Positions 9,405 to 20,237 are shown, numbered from the stretch's first letter. The stretch is 64,000 nucleotides of DNA from Prescottella defluvii (GCA_029690005.1 CP121458.1:2542001-2606000); one strand, 5' to 3'. Numbers and translations: made by a program. The notes: generated by a model from the sequence alone, not told the origin.

Positions 9405-10106
9405 CTACAGGCGCTTGTGGAGGGCGTCGGCTGCGGCCAGCAGATCGGCCGCCCAGCGGGCACCCGGGCGACGACCCATCCGGTCGATCGGGCCGGAAAC
9501 CGAGATCGCAGCGACGACGTTGCCGGCCGCGTCCCGGACCGGTGCCGCGACACTGGCCACACCGGGTTCGCGCTCGGCGGCACTCTGGGCCCAGCCGCGT
9601 CGGCGGACCTCGACGAGCACTCGTTCGCCGAACGATGCGTCGGGGAGGATCGCGCGCTGCGTCTGGGGATCGGCCGATGCGAGGAGAACCTTGGCGCCGG
9701 ATCCGGCCGTCATCGGCAGGCGGGCGCCGACGAGGACCGTGTCCCGCAGTCCGGTGGGCGGTTCCATGGAGGCGATGCAGACGCGTTGCGTGCCTTCGCG
9801 CCGGTACAACTGGACGCTCTCGCCGGTGATCTCACGGAGGCGGGGCAGGACGAGGGCGGCAGCGTCGACGAGTGGGTCGCTCGCGCTCGCGGCGAGTTCG
9901 CTCAGTCCGGGGCCCGGGCACCACAGACCGTCCGCGTCGCGCGTGAGTAGTCGGTGGACCTCGAGGCCCACCGCGAGCCGGTGTGCGGTGGCGCGAGGGA
10001 GACCGGTCCGGTTGCACAGTTCGGTGAGGCTGCACGGTTGTTCGGCCACTGCATGTAGCACGCCCATTGCTTTGTCAAGCACTCCGATACCGCTATGCTG
10101 TCTCAT
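9405..10106 (-). CDS. IclR-family regulator divergent from leuCD
   Basis: A 233-residue transcription factor: an N-terminal winged helix (VLHAVAEQPCSLTELCNRTGLPRATAHRLAVGLE, the recognition helix around residues 34-48), then the IclR effector domain with GSGAKVLLAS and the late ISVSGPIDRMG. It is divergent from leuC across a 129-bp gap. In Corynebacterium glutamicum the gene in this position, ltbR, represses leuB and leuCD, and Streptomyces ndgR is equivalent; the same role is inferred here. ATG 10106 (MRQHSG), preceded by CGGAG. The frame is intact. Confidence 0.9.
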   Translation of the reverse strand: MRQHSGIGVLDKAMGVLHAVAEQPCSLTELCNRTGLPRATAHRLAVGLEVHRLLTRDADGLWCPGPGLSELAASASDPLVDAAALVLPRLREITGESVQLYRREGTQRVCIASMEPPTGLRDTVLVGARLPMTAGSGAKVLLASADPQTQRAILPDASFGERVLVEVRRRGWAQSAAEREPGVASVAAPVRDAAGNVVAAISVSGPIDRMGRRPGARWAADLLAAADALHKRL

Positions 10107-10235
10107 AGGTCGATACTCCGTTCTCGCATATTGGGATCATAACCGAATGCGGCGGCGGATGGTTCGACACATCACGCGACACGGGTCGGCCCTGAAACCC
10201 GGCGCCGCGACATCCTGATCACAGAGGTGGAGAAG
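10107..10235. promoter_or_regulatory. Divergent promoter/operator region of the IclR gene and leuCD
   Basis: A locally AT-richer patch (about 10111-10142) containing TTCTCGCATATTGGGATCAT lies between the two start sites and is the best candidate for promoter and regulator binding. About 95 bases of leader follow before leuC. No perfect palindrome is seen, so the operator is inferred from position. Confidence 0.4.
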
Positions 10236-11659
10236 ATGGCTCAAAGAGGACGCACTCTGGCCGAGAAGGTGTGGGACGAGCACGTAGTCGTGCGCGGCGA
10301 GGGTGAGGGTTCGGCGCGGCAGCCGGACCTGATCTACATCGACCTGCACCTCGTGCACGAGGTCACCAGCCCGCAGGCATTCGACGGACTCCGGCTCGCC
10401 GGCCGCAAGCTGCGTCGGCCGGACCTGACGATCGCCACCGAGGACCACAACGTCCCGACGGTCGACATCGACAAGCCGATCGCGGACCCGGTCTCGCGGA
10501 CCCAGGTCGACACTCTGCGGAAGAACTGTGAGGAGTTCGGGGTTCGCCTGCACCCGATGGGCGATCTGGACCAGGGCATCGTCCACGTGGTCGGTCCGCA
10601 GCTGGGTCTGACGCAGCCCGGCACGACCGTCGTCTGTGGTGACAGCCACACCTCCACCCACGGCGCTTTCGGTGCTCTCGCAATGGGTATCGGCACCAGC
10701 GAGGTCGAGCACGTGATGGCCACCCAGACGCTGTCGCTGCGACCGTTCAAGACGATGGCGATCACCGTCGACGGCGAACTGCCGCCCGGCGTCACGAGCA
10801 AGGACCTGATCCTCGCCGTGATCGCGAAGATCGGTACCGGTGGGGGACAGGGGTATGTCCTCGAGTACCGCGGCGAGGCTATCCGCAAGTTGTCGATGGA
10901 AGCCCGGATGACGATCTGCAACATGTCGATCGAGGCGGGTGCTCGCGCCGGCATGATCGCGCCGGACGAGATCACCTACGAGTTCATCAAGGGTCGTCCG
11001 CATGCGCCGCAGGGTGCCGATTGGGATGCGGCCGTTGCGGCCTGGGACCAGCTGTCGACCGACGAGGACGCTGTCTTCGATGCCGAGGTCCACATCGACG
11101 CAGCGTCGCTGACGCCGTTCGTCACCTGGGGTACCAACCCCGGTCAGGGTGCTCCGCTGGGTGATTCGGTGCCGAACCCGGCCGATATCGCGGACGAGAG
11201 CGAGCGCCTCGCGGCGGAGAAGGCTCTGGCCTACATGGGATTGGAGGCCGGTACGCCGCTGCGCGAGGTGCCCGTCGACACCGTCTTCGTCGGATCGTGC
11301 ACCAACGGCCGGATCGAGGACCTGCGTGCGGTCGCGGACGTCCTGAAGGGTCGTCGTGTCGCCGAAGGTGTCCGGATGCTGATCGTCCCGGATCGATGCG
11401 CGTGCGGGCCCAGGCCGAAGAGGAGGGTCTCGGTGAGATCTTCACCACTGCGGGCGCCGAGTGGCGTCAGGCGGGATGCTCGATGTGCCTGGGCATGAAT
11501 CCGGACCAGTTGGCTCCGGGCGAGCGTTCGGCGTCGACGTCCAACCGCAATTTCGAAGGCCGCCAAGGCAAGGGCGGTCGTACGCACCTCGTCTCTCCGG
11601 CGGTCGCCGCGGCGACCGCGGTCCGGGGAACTCTCTCGGCACCGGCAGATCTGGCATAG
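10236..11659 (+). CDS. leuC: 3-isopropylmalate dehydratase large subunit (one frameshift)
   Basis: LeuC with LeuD isomerises 2- to 3-isopropylmalate using a [4Fe-4S] cluster. The catalytic aconitase-type regions are present: [21 protein letters not shown] near residue 136, the first cluster cysteine in [13 protein letters not shown], and the Cys pair in [14 protein letters not shown] 10236 has GAGGTGGAG before it; an upstream in-frame GTG at 10227 is less likely. The frame breaks at 11390-11391, where CCCGGATCG should be CCCGGGATCG; one restored G gives 474 residues. leuD follows after 26 bases, so the two are co-transcribed. Confidence 0.95.
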
Positions 11660-11685
11660 GGCGCAAGGGAACTAGGAGAAAATCG

Positions 11686-12297
11686 ATGGAAGCCTTTACC
11701 ACTCATAAGGGAATCGGTGTTCCTCTGCGCCGGTCCAACGTGGATACCGACCAGATCATCCCCGCGGTGTACCTGAAGCGCGTGACCCGCAGCGGTTTCG
11801 AGGACGGACTGTTCGCCGCCTGGCGGACGGACCCTGAGTTCATTCTCAACGCCGCGCCGTACGACAAGGGCTCCGTTCTGGTCGCCGGCCCCGACTTCGG
11901 CACCGGCTCGTCCCGTGAGCACGCCGTCTGGGCGCTGTCCGACTACGGTTTCCGAGTCGTCATCGCGTCGCGCTTCGCCGACATCTTCCGCGGCAACGCC
12001 GGCAAGGCCGGTCTGCTCGCCGCTCAGGTCGATCAGAGCGACGTCGAGATGCTGTGGAAGCTCCTCGAGGAACAGCCGGGCCTCGAGCTCGTGGTGAACC
12101 TCGAGGACAAGACGGTGACCGCCGGAACGACGGTGGTGCGCTTCGAGATTGACGACTACACACGGTGGCGTCTGCTCGAGGGTCTCGATGACATCGGACT
12201 CACGTTGCGCCAGGTAGACGCGATTTCGGAGTTCGAAAAGTCAAGGCCGTCATGGAAACCTGAGACGCTTCCCGCACGCGTCGCGAACGACAATTGA
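11686..12297 (+). CDS. leuD: 3-isopropylmalate dehydratase small subunit
   Basis: The small swivelling-domain partner of LeuC, 203 residues, completing the isopropylmalate isomerase. Typical segments are the start [43 protein letters not shown] near residue 67 (substrate-binding loop) and [18 protein letters not shown] start with AGGAG 8 bases upstream. The frame is intact. Terminator at 12316-12348. Confidence 0.96.
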   Translation: MEAFTTHKGIGVPLRRSNVDTDQIIPAVYLKRVTRSGFEDGLFAAWRTDPEFILNAAPYDKGSVLVAGPDFGTGSSREHAVWALSDYGFRVVIASRFADIFRGNAGKAGLLAAQVDQSDVEMLWKLLEEQPGLELVVNLEDKTVTAGTTVVRFEIDDYTRWRLLEGLDDIGLTLRQVDAISEFEKSRPSWKPETLPARVANDN

Positions 12298-12315
12298 CGC
12301 AATCTCACAGCTGAC

Positions 12316-12348
12316 GCGGCCCCCGATCTATCACAGATCGGGGGCCGC
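12316..12348 (+). terminator. Terminator after leuD
   Basis: A perfect 14-bp inverted repeat (GCGGCCCCCGATCT arm) with a 5-base loop, 18 bases after the leuD stop. Confidence 0.8.
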
Positions 12349-12451
12349 GCTTGATGAGAATTGGCGTGCCACATAGACTCTTGCCGATTTCGGGTTTACC
12401 GTAGTTCGTAGTCGGTCCGACGGTGGACCATTAGTTTGCGGAGGAATTTCC

Positions 12452-13162
12452 ATGAACAAGGCAGAGCTCATCGATGTTCTGACCGAGAAACTGGGCACGG
12501 ATCGGCGCACCGCCACCGAGGCTGTCGAGCATGTCGTCGACACGATCGTGCGGGCCGTCCATTCCGGCGACAGTGTCACCATCACCGGTTTCGGTGTCTT
12601 CGAGCAGCGTCGCCGCGCGGCCCGTGTCGCGCGCAACCCGCGCACCGGCGAGACCGTCAAGGTCAAGCCGACGTCGGTTCCGGCCTTCCGTCCGGGCGCA
12701 CAGTTCAAGGCGCTCATCGCCGGTGGCCAGAAGCTCCCGTCCAGCGGCCCGGCCGTCAAGCGTGGTGCTGCTGAGCCCGTGAAGAAGGCTGCGGCAAAGA
12801 AGACGGCGGCCAAGAAGGCTGCCGCCAAGAAGACCGTGGCGAAGAAGGCTGCGGCCAAGGCTCCCGCCAAGACCGTGGCGAAGAAGACTGCGGCCAAGGC
12901 TCCCGCCAAGACCGTGGCGAAGAAGACCGCGGCCAAGGCTCCCGCCAAGAAGGTCGTCGCGAAGAAGACCGTCGCGAAGAAGACTGCGGCCAAGGCTCCC
13001 GCCAAGACCGTGGCGAAGAAGACCGCGGCCAAGGCTCCCGCCAAGAAGGTCGTCGCGAAGAAGACCGTCGCGAAGAAGACTGCCGCCAAGGCTCCGGCCA
13101 AGACCGCAGCCAAGAAGACCGCGGCCAAGAAGGCTCCGGCCAAGCGCACCGCCCGCAAGTAA
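12452..13162 (+). CDS. hup: HU-type nucleoid protein with lysine-rich tail
   Basis: A histone-like DNA-binding protein, 236 residues. Residues 1-90 are a canonical HU fold ([33 protein letters not shown], the DNA-wrapping arm). From about residue 105 the rest is a lysine/alanine/proline tail of repeated AAKK, TVAKK and KAPAK units, like mycobacterial HupB (Hlp/MDP1), where the tail binds DNA and is heavily modified. ATG with GGAGG upstream. The frame survives through the repetitive tail. It is monocistronic between two terminators, as usual for this gene, where leuD-hup adjacency is conserved. Confidence 0.95.
   Translation: MNKAELIDVLTEKLGTDRRTATEAVEHVVDTIVRAVHSGDSVTITGFGVFEQRRRAARVARNPRTGETVKVKPTSVPAFRPGAQFKALIAGGQKLPSSGPAVKRGAAEPVKKAAAKKTAAKKAAAKKTVAKKAAAKAPAKTVAKKTAAKAPAKTVAKKTAAKAPAKKVVAKKTVAKKTAAKAPAKTVAKKTAAKAPAKKVVAKKTVAKKTAAKAPAKTAAKKTAAKKAPAKRTARK
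12925..13116 (+). repeat. 96-bp tandem repeat within hup tail
   Basis: Two near-identical 96-bp units (12925-13020 and 13021-13116, a handful of differences in the second half) each encode 32 residues of [19 protein letters not shown] type. Shorter related units extend upstream to about 12780. Copy number in such coding repeats is prone to change and to assembly collapse. Confidence 0.75.
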
Positions 13163-13202
13163 TCTGCGGCGTCACAGCGTCGACGGAACACTCCGTAACT
13201 GA

Positions 13203-13238
13203 CTCGGCGGCCACGGGAATTATCCCGTGGCCGCCGAG
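13203..13238. terminator. Bidirectional terminator between hup and mutT1-like gene
   Basis: A perfect 16-bp inverted repeat (CTCGGCGGCCACGGGA arm) with an ATTA loop between converging genes. Confidence 0.85.
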
Positions 13239-13259
13239 TTGTGTTGTCCGATCAGCGGG

Positions 13260-14225
13260 TCAATTTGCCTTGCGTACGACCGGAAGTGGACTGTCGATAT
13301 GGTCGGCGGCGACGAGTCGTCCACCGGACAGAGACAGAACCCACATACTCGCCTTGCGGTTTCGTGCCGGCGGCAACTGAATACCGTCACGCTCGGCCCA
13401 CCATTGCATCAGGTCGGGAATGACGCCGCCCTGACTGCAGATCACCTGGACGCCGCCCATCGCCGCGATCTTGCGTGCGCGGGCCCGTGCGCCTGCCGGA
13501 TCGGCCGTGTAGCCCTCCTCCGACAGCAGTGGTTCGAGTCGGATCGGGACACCGAGTTCCGCAGCGAGAGGCTCGACCGTCTGGACACATCGTGTGCGAT
13601 CCGCCGAGCAGATCTCGCTGGCTCCGAACGCCCGCAGTTGTGCCACAAGTGCTTTCGCCTGATTCTGCCCCTTCGCATCGAGGGGGCGGACGGTGTCGTC
13701 GCCGGTGTAGTTCTTGCTGTTGCCCGCCTTACCGTGCCGGACGAGCAACACCGTCGTCGTGTCGGGCGGGAGCTGTGCGAAGCGTCTCAAGATCATTCGA
13801 TCCATCGGATAGGACAGTTGTTCGGCGACGTGGTCGGGCGCGAGCCACCGCATTTCGTCGACCTCGTCGTTGGGCACGAACTCGCCGGATGCCGCCTCGG
13901 CCGCCCAGTATTCGACCCGTTTCAGTTTGCGGTGCCCCGGTATCGGATATGTCACACCCGACAGGTACCGACCCAATTGAGCGTTGATCCCGGTTTCTTC
14001 GTGGATCTCGCGCACGGCAGCGACAATCGACGTTTCACCGGGATCGAGCTTTCCTTTGGGAAATGACCAGTCGTCATACCGCGGACGATGAATGAGGGCG
14101 ATTTCGATCTCATACGGATTCGAAGGAGACTTCCGCCACAGGACCGCCCCCGCCGCGAAGATATTTGCTTTGACCGGTTTGTCAGTTGTCGGTCTGTCGG
14201 GACTCAAGGGCTTGGTTCCTTCCAT
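13260..14225 (-). CDS. mutT1: Nudix hydrolase fused to histidine phosphatase (MutT1-like)
   Basis: A two-domain 321-residue protein. The Nudix domain (residues about 18-150) has a full Nudix box, GKLDPGETSIVAAVREIHEETGI; the second half is a histidine-phosphatase domain starting VLLVRHGKAGN with the catalytic RHG. In mycobacteria MutT1 of this architecture hydrolyses 8-oxo-(d)GTP and (d)GDP and diadenosine polyphosphates, sanitising nucleotides. The start is the ATG of MEGTKPLSPD. The frame is intact. It is followed 39 bases upstream in the same direction by ppk, so the two may be co-transcribed, as in M. tuberculosis, where mutT1 neighbours ppk and hupB. Confidence 0.93.
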   Translation of the reverse strand: MEGTKPLSPDRPTTDKPVKANIFAAGAVLWRKSPSNPYEIEIALIHRPRYDDWSFPKGKLDPGETSIVAAVREIHEETGINAQLGRYLSGVTYPIPGHRKLKRVEYWAAEAASGEFVPNDEVDEMRWLAPDHVAEQLSYPMDRMILRRFAQLPPDTTTVLLVRHGKAGNSKNYTGDDTVRPLDAKGQNQAKALVAQLRAFGASEICSADRTRCVQTVEPLAAELGVPIRLEPLLSEEGYTADPAGARARARKIAAMGGVQVICSQGGVIPDLMQWWAERDGIQLPPARNRKASMWVLSLSGGRLVAADHIDSPLPVVRKAN

Positions 14226-14264
14226 CGACCACGGGTTCGCGGTGCTCGGCAGGGCGGGGTTCGG

Positions 14265-16492
14265 TCAGGCGCTGACGGACCGACGGCGGCGCATCATCTC
14301 CTCCTGGTGCTCACGGACCTTCTCCCCGCGGGCCGGCGACGCCTGCCAGCTGCTGTCGGCCTGCAGAACCCAGCATCGCGTGGTCGGATCGAGTGCGGAT
14401 TCGAAGATCTCGTCGAGTTGCCGGGTCAGGCGCGGATCCTTGACCTGCGCCATCACTTCGACGCGCCGATCGAGGTTGCGGTGCATCATGTCCGCGCTTC
14501 CGATCCAGAACTCGTTCGCCGCGCGGAAGTGCATGATCCGGGAGTGCTCGAGGAACCGGCCGAGGATGGACCGGACCTCGATGTTCTCGCTCAGACCCGG
14601 AACGCCCGGCTTCAGAGCGCAGATGCCGCGGACGACCACCTGGACCTGGACGCCGGCCCTCGACGCCCGGTACAGCGCGTCGATCACCTGCTCGTCGACG
14701 AGTGCGTTGGCCTTGAGTCGGATCCCGGCTTCGCGCCCGGCCTTCTTGTGCTCGATCTCGGCCTCGATACGGGCGATGATCCCGGCGCGCACGCCGTACG
14801 GCGCGACAAGCAGGTTGCGGTACTGGGATTTCCGCGAGTATCCGGTGAGCGAGTTGAACAGATCCGTCAGGTCGGCACCGATCTCGGGCGCGGCCGTCAG
14901 CAGACCGACGTCCTCGTAGAGTCGTGCGGTCTTGGGGTTGTAGTTGCCGGTCCCGATGTGGCAGTAGCGACGGATCGTGGAGCCCTCACGACGCACCACG
15001 AGACACGTCTTGCAGTGGGTCTTCAGGCCGACGAGACCGTAGACGACGTGGACGCCCGCTTGTTCGAGCTTGCGGGCCCACTTGATGTTCGCCTGTTCGT
15101 CGAACCGTGCCTTGATCTCGACGAGCGCGACCACCTGCTTGCCGGCCTCGGCGGCGGCGACGAGCGCGTTGACGATCGGCGAGTCACCGGACGTCCGGTA
15201 CAGGGTCTGCTTGATCGCGAGCACCTGCGGGTCGGCGGCGGCCTGCTCGATGAATCGCTGCACGCTCGTCGAGAACGAGTCGTACGGATGCTGGACGAGG
15301 ACGTCGCCGTCGCGGAGCGTCGAGAACACGCTCTGGGCGTCTCCCGCTCACCGAACGCGGGGTGGGTGGCGGGTACGAACGGCGCGTCCTTGAGGTTCGG
15401 CCGGTCCACGCCGTAGACCTGCCAGAGCGACGAAAGATCAAGTAGCCCAGGAACTTGGATGACGTCACCCGGATCGACGTCTAGCTCGCGCAACAGCAGT
15501 TCGAGCATGTGCTCGGTCATGTCGTCGGCGACTTCGAGCCGGACCGGGGATCCGAACCGGCGTCGGGCGAGTTCGCGCTCGAGTGCCTGGAGGAGGTCTT
15601 CGTCCCGGTCCTCCTCGACCTCGAAGTCGGCGTTGCGGGTGACCCGGAATGCGTGGTGTTCCACGACTTCCATCCCGGGGAAGAGGACGTCGAGGTGCGC
15701 GGCGATGAGGTCCTCGGTGGGCAGGAAAGCGGGGATCGCACTCACGGGATCGCCGGTGCGGGTGACGCGAACGAACCGGTCGACGTTGTCCGGGACCTTC
15801 ACACGTGCGAAGTGTTCGCCCGCAGTGGTCGCATCCTTCACCGTCACGGCGAGGTTCAGGCTCAGCCCGCTGATGTACGGGAACGGGTGGGCCGGGTCGA
15901 CGGCGAGCGGTGTCAGGACCGGGAAGACCTGCTCGTGGAAGTAGTTCGACAGCCGACGCCGCTCCTCGGTGTCGAGGTCGGCCCAGCCGATGATCGAGAT
16001 TCCCTCCGCGGCGAGCGCGGGCCGCACGGAGTCGAGGAAGACCCGGGCGTGCTTGTACGCGATCTCCTGGGTCCGGGATCCGATCAGCGCCAATTGCTCA
16101 CGTGGCGAGAGCCCGTCGGCGGATCGGACGGACAGCCCGGTTTCGTCGCGACGCTTGAGGCCCGCCACGCGGACCATGTAGAACTCGTCGAGATTCGACG
16201 CGAAGATCGCGAGGAACTTCGCGCGCTCGAGCAGCGGCAGCGAGGTGTCCTCGGCCAGGGCGAGTACGCGCGAGTTGAAGTCGAGCCAACTGAGTTCGCG
16301 GTTCAGGTAGCGGGCGACGGGCAGCCCGCCGTCCTCCGTCCCGGTCGGGGTCGCCGCCGGCGGCGCGGTGGGGATGCTCGCTGAGCGGCCTCCGTCGAGA
16401 CTGCTCACCGGTACCTTCCGGTCGGTCCCGGCGGTGTCGCCCTGGGGTCGGTCGGATTCTGTGCGTCGCTCGAGTGCTCTCCCGTTGCTCAC
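14265..16492 (-). CDS. ppk: Polyphosphate kinase (one frameshift)
   Basis: PPK1 reversibly transfers the gamma-phosphate of ATP to polyphosphate. The N domain begins near [21 protein letters not shown] and the head domain follows. The catalytic part contains the phospho-accepting histidine in [19 protein letters not shown] and the ATP-site segment [14 protein letters not shown]. The frame breaks near 15331-15334 (minus-strand CCCAGAGCG should be CCCGAGAGCG); repaired length is 742 residues, normal for actinobacteria. I chose GTG 16492 ([10 protein letters not shown], with GAGGG upstream); an upstream TTG at 16528 is possible. It neighbours mutT1 and cofC/fbiD on the same strand. Confidence 0.94.
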
Positions 16493-16543
16493 ACTTCGAT
16501 CATCCCTCGAGAAATGCAGGCACGACAATCGATCACGGGCAGT

Positions 16544-17259
16544 TCACGGCAACAAGGGACGACGGTCACCCGATGTACACGCGATCTGCTCGAGTACCGC
16601 GCGAGTCCTCGGCCCGACCCCGAGGCGTGCCGCGGCGGTGAGATCCGCGACGGTGTCCACGTCCTGGCGCAGACCCGGCCAGTCGCCGTCGAGCGCCTGC
16701 GCACCGGATTCGATGTGGCGGGCGGCCGAATTCGAACCGAACCGTGGATCGAGGGTGGTGCCGGGCCCGCACGCGAACAGTGCCGCGGTGCCGGTGCCCG
16801 TGTGGTCCACGACGATTGCGCGCCCGACCCGCCGCGCGGCCGTGAGCGCATCGAGTAGTTCGCCGGCACGCAGCGCGGGCAGATCCGCCTGCAGCGCGAC
16901 GAGATCGGTCTCGTCGGAGCGGGACTCCAGTCCGGTCTCGGCTGCGACGAGCGCGGCATTGAGCCCCGACGCGTCGGTGCGCGATCGGGCCGGGTCCGGC
17001 CAGTGCCGCACACCGTATTCATCGGCGATCGCGGCCACCGCCGGATCGGGTGTGACGACGGTGATCCCCGAGCGCGGTCCGGTCCGATCCCGGCGCCGAG
17101 GAGGGTGGCCAGCGTGTCGCGGAGCATCGCCGCGACCAGATCGGTGCGATCGGCGACGGACAGGGACTCGGCGAGCCGCGACTTCGCCAGGCGGAGTTCC
17201 TTGACCGCGATCAGGACATGGGTGTGCACCGCTCGCTCCAATCGGTGCTGCGCCTCCAT
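16544..17259 (-). CDS. cofC: 2-phospholactate/phosphoenolpyruvate guanylyltransferase (one frameshift)
   Basis: This enzyme of coenzyme F420 synthesis activates a three-carbon phosphoacid with GTP; in mycobacteria the same gene is called fbiD and uses phosphoenolpyruvate. Seen: the nucleotidyltransferase start VLIAVKELRLAKSRLAESL, then ADEYGVRHWPDP, the metal-binding region DLVALQADLPALRAGELLDAL and DHTGTGTAALF. ATG 17259. The frame is lost at 17066-17069, where a run of C on the plus strand is one base short; repaired length is about 238 residues. It is divergent from gpsA. The split-barrel proteins in this window are possible users of F420. Confidence 0.9.
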
Positions 17260-17432
17260 GTGCGCAATCTTGCCAGTCGCCTCGTGGCGGGCTCGCGACC
17301 GGCGACCGGACAGCCCGGGGAGATATCGTGTTCCCGAGCAGTCAGCGGAGTTCAGCGGAGCGAGCAGGTCGGCGGCGGAACGGTGTGGGCAGTGAACGAC
17401 ACGAGTGGTGAGCGCGGATCGGAGGGGACGGC

Positions 17433-18429
17433 GTGAGCAAAGCCGCGGTGTTGGGGGCGGGTTCCTGGGGACCGCGTTCGCGAAGGTGCTCGCGGACGCG
17501 GGTACGGATGTCACGTTGTGGGCCAGGCGCAGTGAGGTGGCGGATGCCGTCGTCTCGCGGCACGAGAACCCTGACTATCTGCCCGGCGTCGTGCTGCCGT
17601 CCGCGGTGTCGGCGACGGCCGACCACGAGGAGGCGCTCGCGGGAGCCGACCTGGTGGTGCTGGCGGTGCCGTCGCAGTCGTTGCGCGGCAATCTCGAGCG
17701 CTGGGCCGGAGCCATCGGTCCGGACGCGACGCTGCTGAGTCTCGCCAAGGGCATCGAGAGTGTGACACTGCTGCGGATGAGCGAGGTGATCTCTCAGGTC
17801 GCCTCGGTCGACCCGTCGCGGGTCGCGGTGCTGTCCGGGCCGAACCTCGCCCGTGAGATCGCGCTCGAGCAGCCCGCCGCCACCGTCGTGGCGTGCACCG
17901 ACGAGGTGCGTGCGATGACGATCCAGAAGGCTTGTGCAACAGGGTATTCCGCCCCTACACGAACACCGACGTGATCGGGTGTGAGGTCGGTGGCGCGTGC
18001 AAGAACGTCATCGCGCTGGCGTGCGGAATGGCGTCGGGGATCGGCCTGGGCGAGAACACGATCGCCAGCCTCATCACGCGCGGTCTCGCCGAGATCATCC
18101 GACTCGGTGTCGCGCTCGGCGCGAACGCGGCCACGCTGGCGGGACTCGCCGGCGTCGGCGACCTGGTCGCGACGTGCACGTCACCGCTCTCGCGCAACCG
18201 TACTTTCGGTGAACGACTCGGCCTCGGCGGCTCACTCGAGAGCGCCCAGGCGGCCACACACGGACAGGTCGCCGAGGGGGTCAAGTCGTGCTCGTCGGTC
18301 CGGGCGCTCGCGGCCGCGCACGGCGTCGAGATGCCGATCACCGAGGCCGTCCACCAGGTGTGCCACGAGGGTCTGGCGGTCCAGGACGCGGTCGGAATGT
18401 TGCTCGGTCGGCGCGTCAAGCCGGAGTGA
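17433..18429 (+). CDS. gpsA: Glycerol-3-phosphate dehydrogenase NAD(P)+ (two frameshifts)
   Basis: GpsA reduces dihydroxyacetone phosphate to sn-glycerol-3-phosphate for phospholipid synthesis. The Rossmann start [11 protein letters not shown], then [21 protein letters not shown], the catalytic lysine in [14 protein letters not shown] and [11 protein letters not shown] are all present. The frame breaks at 17467-17470 (GGGG for GGGGG before ACC) and at 17946-17948 (TATTCC for TATTTCC); repaired, it is 332 residues. GTG start with a strong GGAGGGG. ddl follows in the same direction, the usual mycobacterial order. As gpsA is normally essential, the breaks are almost certainly sequence errors. 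Confidence 0.95.
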
Positions 18430-18496
18430 GGTCCGGCCCGGGCTCGGGCTGTCGGCCGGTTCTGGCTCGGTGCCCTTTCACGGTACGGTTTGGGGC

Positions 18497-19603
18497 GTGA
18501 ATAATCCGCGTACCAGGGTCGCTGTCATCTTCGGCGGCCGAAGCAGCGAGCATTCGGTGTCCTGTGTGTCCGCCGGCAGCGTCCTGAGGAACCTCGACCC
18601 GGAGCGCTACGAGGCGGTACCGATCGGCATCACCACGGACGGTGCCTGGGTCCTGGGCCCGGCCGACCTGTCCGCGCTCGCGATCCGCGACCGGTCCATG
18701 CCGACCGTCGATGCGGACGGCACGGCTCTCGCACTCACCGCGGACCCCACCCGCTCGGGCTCCCTGGTCGCCCTCGACCAGGCGCGCGCGGGCGAGGTGC
18801 TTGCGTCGGTCGACGTCGTGTTCCCGATCCTGCACGGCCCCTACGGAGAGGATGGCACCATTCAGGGCCTCCTCGAGCTCGCGGGCATCCCGTACGTCGG
18901 TCCCGGTGTGTTGGCGAGTGCGGCGGGCATGGACAAGGAATTCACGAAGAAGCTGCTCGCGGCCGAGGGACTTCCGGTCGGCTTCCAGGTCGTACTGCGA
19001 CCGGGCACGGCGAGCCTCACTGAGGAACAGAAGGCGCGGCTCGGTCTGCCGGTGTTCGTCAAGCCCGCGCGCGGCGGCTCGTCGATCGGCATCACGCGCG
19101 TCGCGGACTGGACCGAGTTCGATGCGGCGGTGGCTCACGCCCGCGAGCACGACCCGAAGGTGATCGTCGAATCCGGCATCGTGGGACGCGAGGTCGAGTG
19201 CGGTGTCCTCGAGTTCCCGGACGGCGACGTGCGCGCGAGCGTGGTGGCAGAGATCCGCATGCCCGACACCGACGGCGACGAGTCCGCGTTCTACGACTTC
19301 GACACCAAGTACCTCGACGACGTCTGCGAGTTCGACGTCCCGGCGAAGCTCGACGACGACGTCAGCGAGCAGATCCGCGAACTCGCCGTCCGGGCGTTCC
19401 GTGCGCTCGACTGCCAGGGTCTGGCGCGGGTCGACTTCTTCGTCACCGCAGAGGGCCCGGTGATCAACGAGATCAACACGATGCCCGGATTCACGTCGAT
19501 CTCGATGTACCCGCGCATGTGGCAGGCGGTCGGCGTCGAGTACGCGGACCTGGTCTCGACGCTCGTCGACACCGCACTCGCCCGCGGCACCGGGCTTCGC
19601 TGA
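18497..19603 (+). CDS. ddl: D-alanine-D-alanine ligase
   Basis: An ATP-grasp ligase making D-Ala-D-Ala for peptidoglycan, 368 residues. N-terminal [21 protein letters not shown], the HGPYGEDG segment, ATP-binding [14 protein letters not shown], and the C-terminal metal/substrate motif [18 protein letters not shown] are all seen. The GTG start at 18497 has no ribosome site, but TACGGT at 18484-18489 fits a -10 element for a leaderless mRNA. The frame is intact. A perfect hairpin follows at 19618. Confidence 0.96.
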   Translation: MNNPRTRVAVIFGGRSSEHSVSCVSAGSVLRNLDPERYEAVPIGITTDGAWVLGPADLSALAIRDRSMPTVDADGTALALTADPTRSGSLVALDQARAGEVLASVDVVFPILHGPYGEDGTIQGLLELAGIPYVGPGVLASAAGMDKEFTKKLLAAEGLPVGFQVVLRPGTASLTEEQKARLGLPVFVKPARGGSSIGITRVADWTEFDAAVAHAREHDPKVIVESGIVGREVECGVLEFPDGDVRASVVAEIRMPDTDGDESAFYDFDTKYLDDVCEFDVPAKLDDDVSEQIRELAVRAFRALDCQGLARVDFFVTAEGPVINEINTMPGFTSISMYPRMWQAVGVEYADLVSTLVDTALARGTGLR

Positions 19604-19617
19604 CACAGTCCGGCGGG

Positions 19618-19646
19618 ACCGGGCTCCGGTGGAACCGGAGCCCGGT
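19618..19646. terminator. Bidirectional terminator between ddl and DUF3515 gene
   Basis: A 12-bp inverted repeat (ACCGGGCTCCGG arm) with a 5-base loop lies between two converging genes. Confidence 0.8.
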
Positions 19647-19648
19647 GC

Positions 19649-20236
19649 TCACGGGTTGGGGACGACGGGTGCCGGATCGAGCGGCTGCTGCGGCAGCGCC
19701 TTGGTGACTGCGGCGGACGCGTCCTGCAGGGGCGTCGGGCCCGACCCGTTCGGCACGGTCAGCGCGACGTACACGCCGCGGTCGACGGTGTACCACGTGC
19801 TGGCCTCGATGCCCTGCGCGGCACCGGAGATCTCGAACCACTGCACGCCGTCCACGACGGAGAGCGGCGACGCCTGGTCGAACTCCGGCGGCCGGGCAAC
19901 CCGCACCGCATGACGACGGGGTCACCCTCCGTCGGCTGCCAGGCGGCGGTGGCCTCGGGAGCCGGATCCCGGAGTTCGGCGCGGGTGTAGTCACCGAGGT
20001 TCTCGGGCAGATTCCCATGAGTTCGGTGCACTCGGCGGTCTGCGCGGCCGGGGCCTCCACGGGGCCGAGGCCCACGGATTCCTTCGCCGGCGTCCGGTTC
20101 GCGATGGCGGCGGCGGCGATCACACCGACCACGAGCGCCACCGGGAGCGCGACGGCCGTGGCGATCAGCGCGGGGTGGCGCTTCTCCGCGGGGTGGTCTT
20201 CGGTCTGTTCGGCTGGGCGTGTTCGGGTTCGGACAT
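19649..20236 (-). CDS. DUF3515 family membrane-anchored protein (three frameshifts)
   Basis: A conserved actinobacterial protein of unknown function, normally found beside ddl and thiL. A hydrophobic anchor (ATAVALPVALVVGVIAAAAIA) lies near the N-terminus. The outer domain contains CTELMG, LPENLGDYTRAEL, VMRCGLP and IEASTWYTVDRGVYVALTVP; two cysteines may form a disulfide. The frame shifts at about 20211, 20013-20016 and 19893-19896, each a base short in a C or G run; repaired length is 196 residues. ATG 20236 starts one base after the stop of the RAM-domain gene, which suggests translational coupling and supports this start. Confidence 0.75.
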
Positions 20237-20237
20237 C

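Noticed and set aside
12780..13150. CRISPR-like or non-coding repeat array
   Set aside because: Repeats are in frame, encode the lysine-rich HupB tail, and lack unique spacers.
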